This document shows, piece by piece, positions 1 through 11,438 of a stretch of 64,000 bases of DNA. The stretch is taken from the NCBI RefSeq assembly GCF_003073045.1, contig NC_037601.1, positions 12,387,807-12,451,806 on the forward strand, given 5' to 3'. The first letter of the stretch is position 1; each line of letters starts with the position of its first letter. A model generated the notes under the pieces. The model had not been told where the DNA came from, ran no database searches, and saw nothing but the letters and a program-made list of their open reading frames with translations. Position numbers and translations under genes: made by a program. Source of the stretch: Pomacea canaliculata. Lineage: Eukaryota > Mollusca > Gastropoda > Architaenioglossa > Ampullariidae.

Positions 1-457
1 AAGAACAATCTATCAGCTTTAAACTAGAACTTTAAATATACAACGCTGATATTCTATGGCAAGGGACCAGCGATTCTATACGATATTCTATACACGATCA
101 ATTACAGGTTCTCTTAATGTGGTTTTGAACTTAAGGTGTGATTTTTACTTTTATTCGAAAAACATGAAGTTAAAGACAACCGTTAGATGAATTGAAAAGA
201 AAACCTGAAGTATTAGATAATTGAACTTATATATTTATATTCCGTTTCTCTCAAGTATTTCTTTGAATAACAATATCAAAAGTTTGCTTATCTTGTGATT
301 GCAAACTTAAGGTCTGACATTTATTTTCGCCTTAATCTTGAAGTTGGCAATTTTAAATGGGGGAATGGATGACTGCAGCAACTTAAATACATCACAGTGA
401 TGTTTTATGGTTTAAAAACCAAAAAGTCTAATGTCCTGGCAAACGATGATCTCAGAC
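1..457. other. AT-rich upstream flank of Gly-rich gene 1
   Basis: No gene is visible here. The stretch is AT-rich and leads into the promoter of the first Gly-rich gene. A block around 401-420 (TTTTATGGTTTAAAAACC) resembles a block found upstream of the three minus-strand paralogues (TTTTATGRTTARAYAACYC in gene orientation), so part of it is probably conserved upstream regulatory sequence of the family. Confidence 0.4.
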
Positions 458-488
458 CCTTGAGGCTACTGGCGAAGCCTTATATAAG
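458..488 (+). promoter_or_regulatory. Core promoter of Gly-rich gene 1 (family box + TATA)
   Basis: A TATA box (TATATAAG) lies at 481-488. Upstream at 458-470 is CCCTTGAGGCTAC, matching the same box in the same position in the three minus-strand paralogues (CCCTTGAGGCGAC, CCCTTTAGGCGAC, ACCTTCAGGCGAC). The distance from box to TATA is near constant across the four genes. Transcription should start about 30 bases downstream, near 510-515. The conservation is seen directly; the regulatory role is inferred. Confidence 0.75.
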
Positions 489-511
489 CGGCTGTGAGGT
501 GAGCTTGAGAC

Positions 512-561
512 AACGAGTGAGGCTTGCCATCCAGCAGTTGGTAGACATCATCTCTTACAAG
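512..561 (+). other. 5' untranslated exon 1 of Gly-rich gene 1
   Basis: The exon runs from the predicted start (about 30 bases after the TATA box) to a strong donor, CTTACAAG|GTAAGG, with the intron starting at 562. The paralogues have matching donors at the same distance (CTTTACAG|GTAAGT, TTTATAAG|GTAAGT, TTTAACG|GTAAGT). The intron (562-1142) ends at TTGTCTCCAG seven bases before the start codon. The 5' end is approximate. Confidence 0.65.
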
Positions 562-1149
562 GTAAGGCTTTCAAGCGAACAAATCTGCTAGTAATTAGAT
601 AACGAGGAAAACGACGACGAAGAAGTTTTGCCTGGTTTTGCAGATTTCTGTTACTAATTAATCATTGTTACAACTTATTTGGAACTATTAAAACGTACAT
701 GCACTCTCGTTTATTAACACCAGCACAAGATCAAAGTAAAAAGGCAATGTCAATCATCAGAAATAATGTTAATTGCTTTTTCATATGTAGAACACTTTCT
801 CAGTGAGAGAAGCAGCAAAATGCTACCTTTCACGAGGAATTGAATCTTAAGTCGGAAATCTGAGATTTGCCAAATTCAAATTGCATGCAGTTTTTAAAGT
901 GCAGTTTCTGAATGTCCTTTTGATACAAGAGTTGTTCTTCTAGTTTAAAACCGAATAAGCTATAAACGTTTGAAGTGTGAAAGTACGGTGGCGGCCATTT
1001 CGAGAAAAGCGGGGTCAAAGACTGGCGTCGAGATGGCTGACCAGCGTTTAAAGCAGGATATGTGACCATGAGTGTGTTAATCGTCTTCTTGTCCTACGAA
1101 AACTTGACACTAATTTGCAGTTTATTTTTCGGTTGTCTCCAGACCTAAG

Positions 1150-1512
1150 ATGAAGGCTGTCGTCGTCGTTCTTCTTTGTGCCCTCGTGGCTGTCAGTGAA
1201 GCTGGCTTTATTTCCCCAGGCTACGGCTTTGGTGGATACGGCTACGGCATTGGCGGCTTTGGTGGCATTGGAGGTCTTGGAGGTCTTGGTGGTCTGGGCG
1301 GCTTTGGCGGTCTGTACGGTGTCAAAGGAATCGGCATCGGAGGCTTGGGTGGCATCGGCCTCGGAGGCGTCGGTCTCGGTGGAATTGGCATTGGGGGCAT
1401 CGGCCTCGGCGGCATCGGCCTTGGTGGCATTGGCATCGGTGGCATCGGCCTTGGTGGTATAGGAGGTGGTTTCTACAGAGGATTCCCGTACTACAAGAAA
1501 TACGTCTACTAA
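1150..1512 (+). CDS. Secreted glycine-rich repeat protein, gene 1 (shematrin-like)
   Basis: This encodes a 120-residue secreted structural protein. Residues 1-19 (MKAVVVVLLCALVAVSEAG) form a classical signal peptide, cleaved near SEA|G. The mature part opens with FISPGYGFGGYGYG, continues as G-I/L/V-G-G tetrapeptide repeats (about residues 35-105), and ends in a basic-aromatic tail (FYRGFPYYKKYVY). Signal peptide, XGG repeats and a terminal K/Y-rich tail are the layout of mollusc shematrin-type shell-matrix proteins. Mucus or adhesive Gly-rich proteins are equally compatible, so shell function is an inference. The whole frame sits in one exon starting at 1143; the start is fixed by the signal peptide and by the paralogues. 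It is the only plus-strand family member here and has the longest aliphatic Gly repeat. Open frames in other phases over it are artefacts of the GGN repeats. Confidence 0.9.
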   Translation: MKAVVVVLLCALVAVSEAGFISPGYGFGGYGYGIGGFGGIGGLGGLGGLGGFGGLYGVKGIGIGGLGGIGLGGVGLGGIGIGGIGLGGIGLGGIGIGGIGLGGIGGGFYRGFPYYKKYVY

Positions 1513-1735
1513 GAAATGAAGAATTCAAGCCGCTGACGTCCAGTAGGTGCTTGAGATAATGTAAAGTGAACTGAAGTCCCACATCCTAAAGTAATATTTA
1601 CGGAAGTAGATATAAATGTGACAATGGCTGTGTGGAAGTGTTAAAAAAACCCCAAAATTAATGTTTGGTCAAATGCGTTTTTTGTGTTTTTGATTGTGTT
1701 AATAAATTAATATTTAGTTTCATTTTCTTTTTCAG

Positions 1736-1825
1736 AGGAGAGGATTTACCCATTTGAAATGGTAAAAACAGCAATGTAATGGCTACGTACACAGCTTTGA
1801 AGCAATAAATCTATTAATCAACGAT
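1736..1825 (+). other. 3' untranslated exon 3 and poly(A) signal of gene 1
   Basis: A polypyrimidine-rich acceptor (TTTCTTTTTCAG) ends at 1735 and an AATAAA lies at 1804-1809. The likely donor is GTAGGT at 1543, 30 bases after the stop codon. This mirrors the separate 3' exons of the minus-strand paralogues. An unspliced alternative ending at AATAAA 1701-1706 is also possible. Confidence 0.5.
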
Positions 1826-1829
1826 TAAA

Positions 1830-4800
1830 TGTGTCATGGTTTTTTTCTATAAAAGGAAACGCGTAACTGGCATGTTCTGTTCTTACAGTAAAAATAAAAA
1901 CATGACAGCAATACTTGTGTCCATAACACATCTCATCACATACAAAATATAATTCGCGCACGCGCGCACACAGACACGCACTTTTCTATAAACTCACTCT
2001 TACAACCCATGAACTCATTTTCACAATTTTCAGCCTACTCTTTCATCAACGCTATAAACTATCATCATCCAATTGGGATAAAAAGCTGAAAAGAACAAAC
2101 ACGTTTTCTACAAGTGTGTCTGAAGCAACTAACTACTCTAGCATTTGACTGAGTAACAGTGTTGTCTGTTGTTGACATATGTTATGAGAGAAGACATGGT
2201 CCAGTTTCTATTTGTCACACTTTATCCCATCAGCTTTGTAAAAGAGAAGAAACTGGTAACGTAGTAAGAAAATGCTATACACAGCTGCAGAAATCAGCTC
2301 ACTGGCTTGAAAATGATCTACAACAGCGAAATTGAGGCTTGAAATGTATTAATTTTCTATGTGTCATCGGTACATCAGCCATCTACTTCTTTGATGTTAT
2401 GAAACCTCCTACAGATGAGGAAACAGTCAATATGCCCTTTACTTACAGCACTTTTCTTTTTTGAAGTTTTATCCGTTTGGTCCATACTTAGCATAAACAA
2501 CTTTCCCTTCTTCCAACACATCACCATACACTCGTTCGTGTTTAGGAACTGTCTCTTTTTCTACAAGCTAGTCCCCACCATGAGTCAGGCTTCCTGATTA
2601 ATTTGTCGACTGTTTGCCTTAAGCTAAAGTCAAAGGCTGCTTCAAGGATTTGACTCTGCGCATATAACGAGAACTCAGTTTATTGCAGTGTTTATTGCAT
2701 AACCTGTTAACACAAGACATTTTTATGATCAAAGGAGTCACATTCAGTCCATCAAACTGATGAAGGATGTCGCGGATCGCCCCAAGCTTCACCGGATACT
2801 CGTTCGCAACCGCTCACACAGTCGGCGCGAACACACACACACTCGCTTAGTTAGGTTTTTTCTGTGGTTCCGTATTTTTGTTTTTTTTTTCCCCATTATA
2901 ATACTTATAAATAATAATAATTTTTACAATATATGATTATAACTTTATCATTGTTTTGCTCTTTAAAGAAACGTATTAGACTAATGTTGAAATAAAGATC
3001 TGGTTCTGAAATTTTTCTCATAGTCAATCAAAAACGTCTTTTAAGATAAAATGTGATAGGGGGGGGGGGGGGACTCACATAATGTTTGCTTTTTGTTGAC
3101 TGTGAAGATGATGATGAAGTTCAAAATTAAACAGGGTAGAAATCACACTCATATGGGCCCATTCACTCAGCATTTGACAGCAAAGCTAGGTCAGTATCCA
3201 CGACATGAAAAAAGCACAAAGATAGACGCTAATGAAAGTAAACACAATTAGCAAAAAAAACAACAACAACAAAAAAAAAACCCCAAAAAAAACACAACAC
3301 ACACACACAAGCCTCTACCCCCTCCCGCCCAAAAAAAACAACAACAAAAAAAAAAAAAACCAAACAAAACAAAAAACGAAACAATTCAACAATTTTTTAA
3401 ATGCACTGAAAAGGGTAAAATATATTTTCATGATGGTTGTTAATTTAGCATCCGCCTATCTGACTGACTGACGCACAGCATAATGTGTATACACGCTTTC
3501 AAGTTCTTGACACCTGGGTGAACATCACGCGTGAAGCACGGGGCGCACACAAACGTGGAGAGAAACTATTTGCATAATACTTATAATACTTTTCTAAGTT
3601 GACCAGCAGTCGGACAGTGTCTCACGCACAGGAACTTTAACAGCAAACACACAAGCACATTTAAGGGACTATTTTGGTTTGAATTTTGTTATCCATTTTT
3701 TTTTTTCCATTTTACTTTGTGTGACTTTATTTCCTTCTTTGAGGCTGAACTAGGGGAGATAACCTATAGTTTTTATTAGTCGCAGAGGAGGAGTCACTTA
3801 CCTCCCCTGCTTCGGCTTTTACAAAATTAAATTTAAAAAGAAAATTCTACTTGTGGGCTGCTGAAAATAATTTAGTATCGCACTGTCAACGGAGTTGAGT
3901 AACAGGTAAACACTTCAGACCTGTAGGACAATGAGAAGTGGGTTAAACTCGATTACAAAACCAAGAGGATTTTTCACTGATCAAAAGAGAAAATGAGAGA
4001 GGGGAAATGGATCAGTAACAGGAAATGGTTTGCATTTACTACTTCTGCAGAGGCGTAAAAACGAGAGAGAAACGGAATGGGGGCAACCGTTGCTTAAAAA
4101 GAGTTTGAGAAAGCAAGAATGTGAAAGTCGTTCATTGTCATTGCTCATTGGAGTGTGCCACCCCCGACTACCCAAAACTGAGCATCTACATAAAAGAGAA
4201 GATAGTTACCCTGCTTTGCTTCACCATTCAGTAGACAGGACCACACGGTAGTGTTTTAGGGACATAAAGAGCTAATGAGAGTGACCTTTTTTTTTTATTA
4301 GGCGTAGAGAAACAAGGAAAGATAAGCAAAAGCTACACCACATCACTGACCTGTCATGAATGCGAACACAAAAGGTCAACCAGTGCAAAGAACTAAGGGA
4401 AGGAATTGAAAGTTTTGCAGTCCCACATTCCGGTTATTTTTTCTGATTTTTATTTAACTGGTGTAATAATTTGCTCCTGTGCCCATATTTGCGTGAATGT
4501 GTGACTGTATTATCGTGTCTATGTGAGCAATTTTTCCTTTAATAAGAGTTTACGATGGTGCGTGCTTTTGCTTTAGTATTCGTTTGCTTTGGAGCTTGTA
4601 TAAGTCAGATTCAGTCTCCTCCGGAATAGGCACAACTACTACAAATTATTTAGATGGTATGACTTTGAATGGGAAACGGTATGTCATGTGAGACGAGAAC
4701 AGTTGATTAAAAGAATAAAATTTCGCTCATTTAGTAGCTACTTGTATCCATAACAAAAGCGCTGCTAACCTCGCAAATGACGGGAAGTAAAAATTTCAAA

Positions 4801-5500
4801 TTGTGTCAGAATATAGAAATCTCGACTATAGTATTTAATTAAAATGCAGGCAAATATTCACCTGCTGGTCAGTTGCCTCTTTCATTATACGGTCCGTGAG
4901 TCGCAGCAATCTCTTCAAACATTCCTTACTTTTGGCTGAAATCGTTTTGCTAATGTCTTTGAATATGATAAAAAGGACTTTTCGTTGCTTCGTCAGCAAA
5001 GACAGTTTCTAAATAAAAATATGAACGAGAGGGAAATAGTGTGTGCGCACACATCGGTGGTGACCTGGTGTAGGTTAGGCTGGGGGAGAATATGTCAAAG
5101 AGGATGAAGAAATCTGACAAAGCATTCGTCACTTAACTTTTGACCTCGCTGACGGAACGTAAGCTTGTCATCCTTCAAATGTTGAAGCTGCTGCCATCTA
5201 TGCAGTTACCGCTGCATTCAGTCGTCCACTGAGTTAAAAAAAATTAGCCATTTCAAAAGCGTGGTTTGTAGTAAATTATTTCCAAATCCTTCGCAAACTT
5301 CCTCAACCGAAGTCGTAAATTAGTCTGATGGAAATCCCAGACCCATCGGTCATAAGAGGCCAACTGAAGAATTCCGACAGTCAAATCAATCAAAGAAAAT
5401 ACACTAAACGACAGAGATAGAGGAAAAGAAGATACTTTTTCGCGGTTGTTTGACGCGCAAAGAAATAAAATTGTGACAAGAAATGAGTGGTGAAAGGGGA
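1830..5500. other. Intergenic, low complexity, no gene seen
   Basis: I see no supportable gene. The stretch holds a run of 14 G at 3059-3072, an A-rich stretch with CA steps at about 3250-3380 and small (AC)n patches. Open frames here are short, low-complexity and without recognisable motifs. Confidence 0.5.
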
Positions 5501-5504
5501 CATC

Positions 5505-5517
5505 CAAACTATTTAAG
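5505..5517 (+). promoter_or_regulatory. TATA-type promoter of the CYYC peptide gene
   Basis: TATTTAAG at 5510-5517 lies about 30 bases upstream of a short first exon. The 13-bp box shared by the four Gly-rich paralogues is absent, so this gene has the same exon plan but probably different control. Confidence 0.5.
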
Positions 5518-5539
5518 AGTCAGGTCTCAGGCTCTCAGG

Positions 5540-5579
5540 GACATACACCTCTTGTGTCAGTGGCATCTGAATTTGTCAG
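5540..5579 (+). other. 5' untranslated exon 1 of the CYYC peptide gene
   Basis: A strong donor (TTTGTCAG|GTAAGTC) closes the exon at 5579. The 110-base intron ends at GTTGTCACAG (5689), four bases before the start codon. The 5' end is estimated from the TATA box. Confidence 0.6.
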
Positions 5580-5693
5580 GTAAGTCTTTTCTCCTTTATC
5601 GTGTTGATCTTTCTTGGATAGATTTTAGTCCTTCTTTCTTTATCTCAATTTTCCATCAAACGTGAAGGTGTTTCTAATTGTTGTCACAGAACC

Positions 5694-5861
5694 ATGATCA
5701 AGGTGCTCCTACTACTGCTGCTACTCAGCGCCCTGGCTACCCTGTCGGTGGCAGGCCCTCTGTTTGGAGGACTGTTTGGCGGACTCAGGTATGGAGGTGG
5801 CTTGTATGGTGGTGGACGTGGCTGTTACTACTGCTTTCCTTTCTTCGGCGACTTCGACTAG
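5694..5861 (+). CDS. Small secreted Gly/aromatic peptide with CYYC motif
   Basis: This is a 55-residue secreted peptide, short enough to be missed by length-filtered gene calling. Residues 1-20 ([20 protein letters not shown]) are a strong signal peptide, probably cleaved at SVA|GP. The mature part (about 35 residues) carries LFGG repeats, GGGLYGGG, a CYYC pair and an FPFFGDFD tail. The single coding exon starts at 5690 after a good acceptor. A donor (CACTGAG|GTAATT) follows the stop codon at 5880, as in the neighbouring Gly-rich genes. The two Cys could form a disulfide, link chains or bind metal. I do not recognise a named family. A matrix, adhesive or antimicrobial peptide are all possible; secretion is the only well supported property. 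Confidence 0.75.
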   Translation: MIKVLLLLLLLSALATLSVAGPLFGGLFGGLRYGGGLYGGGRGCYYCFPFFGDFD

Positions 5862-6487
5862 CGATTTAACGCACACTGAGGTAATTGGCCATCCGGAGTT
5901 GTGAACTTGGTGAAAAAAGTCCTCTCAAGTGGTTTCTCTTTCTCCCTCTTCTGCTTTCTCTCTCTGTGTTCTGCTCTCTCTTTCTCCCTTTTTCTCTCCT
6001 CGCTATCTCTTACTATCTCTTTTTCCTCCTCTCTCTTTCTGCCATCTCTTCCCTCTAACTCCCACTTACTCTTCAAACTGCTCAACACAACTTAAGCCAA
6101 TTCTTTTGTTTGGTTTCAAAGTGTGTGGATTTTGTGCTTTGATAATTATATTATCTAGAGAGTTTATTTGTTTACTATGAAGCATTTTTCCATGTGACAG
6201 TTAGAACTCTAAATGGAATAATTTACGGAGGATGTGGTTTGATGCCTATTGCTTATTAACTCTAATGTGGCTTGTATTACCTGTGTGGTATACAGATATA
6301 CTCATCTATACACTCAGTCGGTCAGGGAATGGTGGAAGCCGTGAACTGTCTCTTCCCTAGAAATTAAATAACTTTTTACTTTACAAAATTAAATATTACA
6401 AAGACAGAAGAAAAGAGGGTTAGCAGTGTATGTTGAAAACAATTTTTAAGCCACATGATAAAGTTACGCATTTTGGTTTTTATTCAG

Positions 6488-6575
6488 ATTCCAAGATGGT
6501 GTTCTCAGCTGCAGTCAACAAACTAAGCAGCTGTCATTAGATGTAACAGCAATAAACTAATTGTCGAGCAAACAT
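6488..6575 (+). other. 3' untranslated exon 3 of the CYYC peptide gene
   Basis: A good acceptor (GGTTTTTATTCAG, ending 6487) is followed by a short exon with AATAAA at 6551-6556. Together with the donor after the stop codon it gives a 607-base, CT-rich intron. The arrangement matches the 3' exons of the Gly-rich genes. The exact cleavage site is not determined. Confidence 0.5.
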
Positions 6576-6701
6576 TTGAAGTTTTCATCTTGAAATTCTG
6601 TGTGAGTGAGTGAGTTGCATTTTCGATTGGTGGCCGAATTCTTCAAAACTGAAGAACACAAAAAAATTAAAACTAAAAAGTGTGCACGCACGCACGCACG
6701 C

Positions 6702-6704
<3 letters not shown>

Positions 6705-6794
<90 letters not shown>
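6705..6794. repeat. (CA)n microsatellite, about 45 units
   Basis: An uninterrupted CA run of about 90 bases, preceded by a (GCAC)n patch from about 6683. It lies about 130 bases beyond the poly(A) signal of the CYYC peptide gene. The His/Thr or Cys/Val frames over it are meaningless. Confidence 0.97.
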
Positions 6795-6795
<1 letters not shown>

Positions 6796-6799
6796 TTAT

Positions 6800-9330
6800 A
6801 TATATTTTCTTCTTGTTCCTATTAACCCCCAGTGGAGCACAGGGCCGCAACCACACCCCGCCACAGGACCCTGTTTTGGGCGTCCCTTCCACACACACAT
6901 ATAAATATATAGTTAACATCATCTCTATCATCTCTGCAGCTTGCATTTCGACTTATAATGCTAGATGCAAGATGTTTCGTTGCGTGAATAGATGTTTCTG
7001 CAGTTGCTATTAAAGATGCAATGGCACAGTGGCAGTATATTAAAGTTATTACCGTGTAACTCCAGAGAATACAGTCAACCTTAAGATCGAATGTATCTCA
7101 TTTCAGTGGTGAATACCCTGATAAAGGCAAATACATTCTTTTTTTTCTGGGAATAACTCCTGCCTGGTTTCAACATACATGAACCACCCTACCGACTTTC
7201 CCTAAATAACATTTACACATTTTGTAACACCAACCCATCTATGAAAGATGCCTTCATAAAAGCACAGAAGATAAACGCCAATTACTTTACAATTAACTAA
7301 TTAACAAAATAAAAAAAAAGTTTAATCAAAGCACATTCACTACACTCAAAGGACATCACAGATTTCTCCCTGCAGAAGGCAAGCAGCATAAGACCACGTG
7401 ACCAGGCACTGTGGAAAACTTGCCGGAGGAAGAAGTAGTTTACGAAAGTAAAGGAGGGAACTGGTCGTCCTTAGCAAGACCTGCTACTATTGTACAAGAC
7501 AGGCCTGTGTGGTGAGCTTTGTCAACTGCCGCATCTATCCATGTGCAACTCCCAACGAGCAGTACCACCCAAGGGACGAACGAACGACTAAAATATTTTT
7601 TGTCAGACTGACAACATAGTCGTTCGGTCTAAAGCATCTAAGATCATTCTGTGCCCCTAGAAAGACCACGTGGACAAGGTACCTCTTAGTACATCGTGGG
7701 GAAAGAACACCTGCTAACGTTTACGAAATTCCAAAAGACAGTATGTGAGGATATTGTATTTTGAATCTCGCCACCCTGAGTGCTCAGTGTATTATCATTG
7801 TCAGCTTTGCCTGTCTTTAACAGGAAGCGTTTTAGTTTTTTTTTATCCGTGTTGTCTTCCTCTGTAGTCTGAAGAATAAAATCATTTTCTTTATATAGTA
7901 AAACTGTAAAGTCTTTTTCGTATATGTTGTCTTCACTTAGCACCAAACTTCCAGTGCTCTACATTCAATAATCAAAGGAGGCTCAAATCCCTTTATAAAT
8001 TCAAAACATGTAAAAATAGACGATGAAATTTAAAGCGTTTTATTCTAAGCTATATGTGCTGTTCATACACATCCCACCCACCCCACACACACCATACACA
8101 CACAATCTCTCTCTCTTACATGGATGCCTACCCTTCGTAAGAGTAGGAGTGCAATTAGGGTTGCACCTGCTGACTTTTCGAGTCCATGACGGGGGCAACC
8201 AGGTCATAGGTTATCGTGTAGACCGGCCTGTGAGTGATCTTCAGAAATACACCAACAGTTTTGCAAGTCAAATCTTTCTTGTCTAAGTTTATCTCTTTAT
8301 CATAATTTTTGATTTGTCGTATACAGGAAATGTCATTTTATAATCGCGTGAACTTGACAGCTGCTACTACTATTATTATTGTTGTTATTATTATTATTAT
8401 TATTGTTGTTGTTAAAAGAGAACTTCTAGGGCACATTTCTTCACGTGGCAATGGAGAATAATTAACCATTAGGAACTCAGCCTCTCGCTCAGTCCAAGAT
8501 GTCTACCTTAGACAAACATGGCTATAACTTTACTAGTTTTTTTGTATTTGTCGACTCCGATGTCTCTCGGTCAAAAGAAACTGTGTTTTCAAGATAGAAG
8601 GGGGCATCACATCCAGTGGAAACGACCCAAAACACATACAAGGAAAGACCAGAGTGAGAAGAAGACATCGAGTGAGACAAAAAGATTAGTCCCCATATGT
8701 CGTTACTTGTCCCTTCTTCAGTCATTCAGGAAGTCGCACAATGGGAGTTGCACAAACCCCAGATTTATCTTTTCTCCGTGACTCGTTATACACTTACTGT
8801 CACTGAACGTGTTACTACTAGACACATGGTGTTTTCTTAGTCCAAAGTCAGGTGAAATAATTTTTAATTTTCAAACTGCGATATGATTGGTCATGACGTT
8901 CCGTCGGGCGGTTAATGATGAAAAGCTGGTTTGTGGTACCGCGATGTTCTAAACTTTCATACTCCTCGGGTTTTACTTTTGAATAATTTTCGAATAAGCA
9001 ACAAGTCAAAATTTTCTTTGGTGTTAATAAATAATCGACATCACAATTTCGGTTGGTTTTTTTTTCGTTTTGAAAGGTGCAAGCACAGTCCGAGATATAT
9101 TGCATAAACAATTAAAGTTTTTATAAATCGGACATTCATCTGCCTCCAGGACAAATGAATTCAGTGAGTTTAAAATTTACAGGCACAATCTAAAAAAGAA
9201 ATGTGCCTTGGTAACTGTGTGTGTACATACTGATTCAAAGTAGTCATAAATATACTATAATGTTTGTAAACGCGTTTACACAGGACAGTACAAAGAGATC
9301 AACCCACACATTTTGAAAGAAACTACAAGA
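6800..9330. other. Intergenic, no gene seen
   Basis: I find no supportable gene. There is a (TTA/TTG)n patch at about 8369-8412 and otherwise unremarkable AT-rich sequence. The open frames are short and lack signal peptides, domains or linked splice and poly(A) signals. Confidence 0.45.
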
Positions 9331-9334
9331 AATT

Positions 9335-9414
9335 TTTAAAATTTTGATTTTTATTGATTTCACATTATTCGTAATCAACTGTTGTCAGCCTTTAAGAAGA
9401 AGAATCTTCTGGCT
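9335..9414 (-). other. 3' untranslated exon 3 and poly(A) signal of Gly-rich gene 2
   Basis: On the minus strand an acceptor (TTTTTTCTGTTTCAG) is followed at 9414 by AGCCAGAAGATTCTTC and an AATAAA at 9355-9350. Genes 3 and 4 start their last exon with near-identical words (AGCCACAAGATTGTTC, AACCAGAAGATTGTC). That conservation marks the exon independently of the splice signals. Intron 2 spans 9415-9874. Confidence 0.7.
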
Positions 9415-9916
9415 CTGAAACAGAAAAAAGTTGCCACAAAAGTATTAATCCATGATGATTGGCAGTGTGTAATACAAACATTAAAAGAAACCCAAAACAA
9501 GACTCGCTGTTTATTTGTCAATTTTATTGGCCAGAATGTACTGCAGACTTCAGCATCTCAGATTCAAAATAATAACTAAATACTTCACATTGCATTGATA
9601 TCTGTCAGCTGTAAAAACTTTAGAAACAAAGCTGCTTCGATGCATTGTCATTAGTTATCTTTTATGTGCGGATCTATCCGTGGTGTATAGATATAAAAAC
9701 CTAATATACATTTGCTATATGAGCATTGGAGCTCTTGTGGCAAAACATTCTATTTCTATCTTAGAAATGTTTTTAAAATATCTTGGATTCGTTTGCACTT
9801 ATTGTTGTCAACCTGAAGCAATTTAATGATAAGATGACAGAAACGGAAAGTGTGTGTGTGTGTTTACAACTCACCGATCGGTTTTGACTGCTATTTTTTG
9901 TTTAGTCGTAGCTTCC

Positions 9917-10207
9917 TCAATAGTAACCTTTGTAGTATCCTTTGAAGCCTCCGAGCCCGCCATAGCCGCCAAAACCTCCATAGCCGCCAAGTCCTCCAAA
10001 GCCTCCAAAACCACCGTAGCCGCCGAGACCTCCAAAGCCACCTAGACCGCCAATGCCTCCAATGCCGCCAAGACCACCAAGACCACCGAGACCACCAATG
10101 CCGCCAATGCCGTAGCCGTATCCACCATAGCCGTAGCCTGGGGAGATAAGGCCAGCTTGGCTGACAGCAACGAGGGCGCACAGAACAACGACGACGGCAA
10201 CCTTCAT
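9917..10207 (-). CDS. Secreted glycine-rich repeat protein, gene 2 (shematrin-like)
   Basis: This is a 96-residue secreted Gly-rich protein. A signal peptide (MKVAVVVVLCALVAVSQAG) precedes LISPGYGYGGYGYGIGG. The repeat region shifts from aliphatic GIGG/GLGG (residues about 33-55) to aromatic GFGG/GYGG units (about 55-87) and ends FKGYYKGYY. The coding exon begins at 10214, seven bases before the ATG, after CCGTTTCCAG, and ends at a donor (GATCG|GTGAGT, 9875) past the stop codon. The first 35 codons differ from gene 3 at only a few bases, pointing to recent duplication or gene conversion. An extracellular structural role (shell, periostracum or mucus) is inferred from composition. Confidence 0.9.
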   Translation of the reverse strand: MKVAVVVVLCALVAVSQAGLISPGYGYGGYGYGIGGIGGLGGLGGLGGIGGIGGLGGFGGLGGYGGFGGFGGLGGYGGFGGYGGLGGFKGYYKGYY

Positions 10208-10400
10208 TTTAAATCTGGAAACGGTTGGAAATTTTATAATCTTGTTAGTCTTATAGTGTAGTAGAACATACTGTAGTCTTATATTGAAGTAGAATAGAGT
10301 CTTATATTTTAGTAGAACATGCTGTAGTTTTATTTTGTAGGATTAAAGATATGTGGAGTCACAGGCAATGACAGATTTTGAAAAGATACTAAACAATAAG

Positions 10401-10429
10401 TCGTCGTCGTCGTCGTCGTCGTCGTCGTC
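10401..10429. repeat. (TCG)n microsatellite in intron 1 of gene 2
   Basis: About ten TCG units in the 717-base intron between the untranslated first exon and the coding exon of gene 2. It is likely length-polymorphic. No function is suggested. Confidence 0.9.
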
Positions 10430-10931
10430 TACAATCAGCGAAATACTGATTTCTGTGCTGCTATACAAGTCTTTATCGGTTTCTCAAATTATGAAAAAAT
10501 AAATGAAGCAATAAACTAAGATTAATTACGGTAGATTTAAAAAAAAACGTGGATGTAATTAATATGATTCTATTCAAGTAGAGTTATTCTTACAAGAAAA
10601 AAATCACTGACATCTCTCAGCAATTTTTTTCTTTTACCGAGAACCCTTGAAAGCATAGTTATGCATCGATATCTATCAATAAAGGACAAAAATGAACAAA
10701 AACTTTAAAATATAATCACAGAAGTCATCGAATTGTGTCCTCACATCGAGTTTTTGATTAAATGTTAAGAACAAATCCCGCTTGTCTGAGAAAAATAAAA
10801 CTAGACAGTAAATGAAAAAAAACCAAACAAAAACAACAGTATGTGTGTGTAATTCAAACTGACAGAAATCCATTCTATTCCATAATAATCCATAATTGAG
10901 TGTAAGAGAAGACCACTCTTTAAAGACTTAC

Positions 10932-10978
10932 CGTTAAAGATGGTTTCTTGCAAGTACTGGCTGACAAACTTGGAGGTC
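10932..10978 (-). other. 5' untranslated exon 1 of Gly-rich gene 2
   Basis: On the minus strand the exon follows the TATA box by about 30 bases and ends at TTTAACG|GTAAGT (exon end 10932). Part of the exon (GGACCTCCA.GTTTG) is shared with gene 3. The start is estimated. Confidence 0.65.
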
Positions 10979-11004
10979 CTTCGTATTCTCAATTCTCACA
11001 GACA

Positions 11005-11037
11005 CTTATATAGGGCTCAGATCAGTCGCCTCAAGGG
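11005..11037 (-). promoter_or_regulatory. Core promoter of Gly-rich gene 2
   Basis: On the minus strand CCCTTGAGGCGAC (11037-11025) is followed by CCCTATATAAG, with the TATA box at 11012-11005. The box, spacing and TATA match the other three paralogues. Further upstream, near 11090-11100, is the shared TTTTATGATTAGACAACCC block. Confidence 0.75.
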
Positions 11038-11438
11038 TTTTGGCCCCTGTCGTCGTTCATCAAAGTCACTGACTTCTGGGTTGTCTAATCATAAAAGTGT
11101 CTTATCCTTACCTACGTGCTACTGGTCAACTACTTTCTGATGAATATCAGTGTCAAGCATAAAACTGGATAAGTGATTTCCTGCCAAAAAAAATCAGGTC
11201 AGAGGTTTAAAACTTGGTGCAACCCTCTAAACTGATATAAACTTCTCTATTTCTGTCATCAATTACTAATAAAACTTGTTTTTCAAAATAGTTGAGCAAA
11301 GAAATGTGCTGACTAAATTCCATGAGATTTTTTATATCGCTGGTCAGTCCATCCTTCACTTGACTCATCAGCACTGGACCGCTGGTGTAGTGAATAGAAT
11401 GAATAGTTTTTAACTGGGTCTCATGTAACACACTAGAT

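Noticed and set aside
1178-1582. Ala/Val-rich and Pro-rich open frames overlapping Gly-rich gene 1 on both strands (similar ones over genes 2-4)
   Set aside because: They are alternative readings of GGN repeat DNA with no signal peptide, and they do not match any paralogue-conserved frame.
6585-6946. Long His/Thr and Cys/Val open frames
   Set aside because: They are translations of the (CA)n microsatellite and its flanks.
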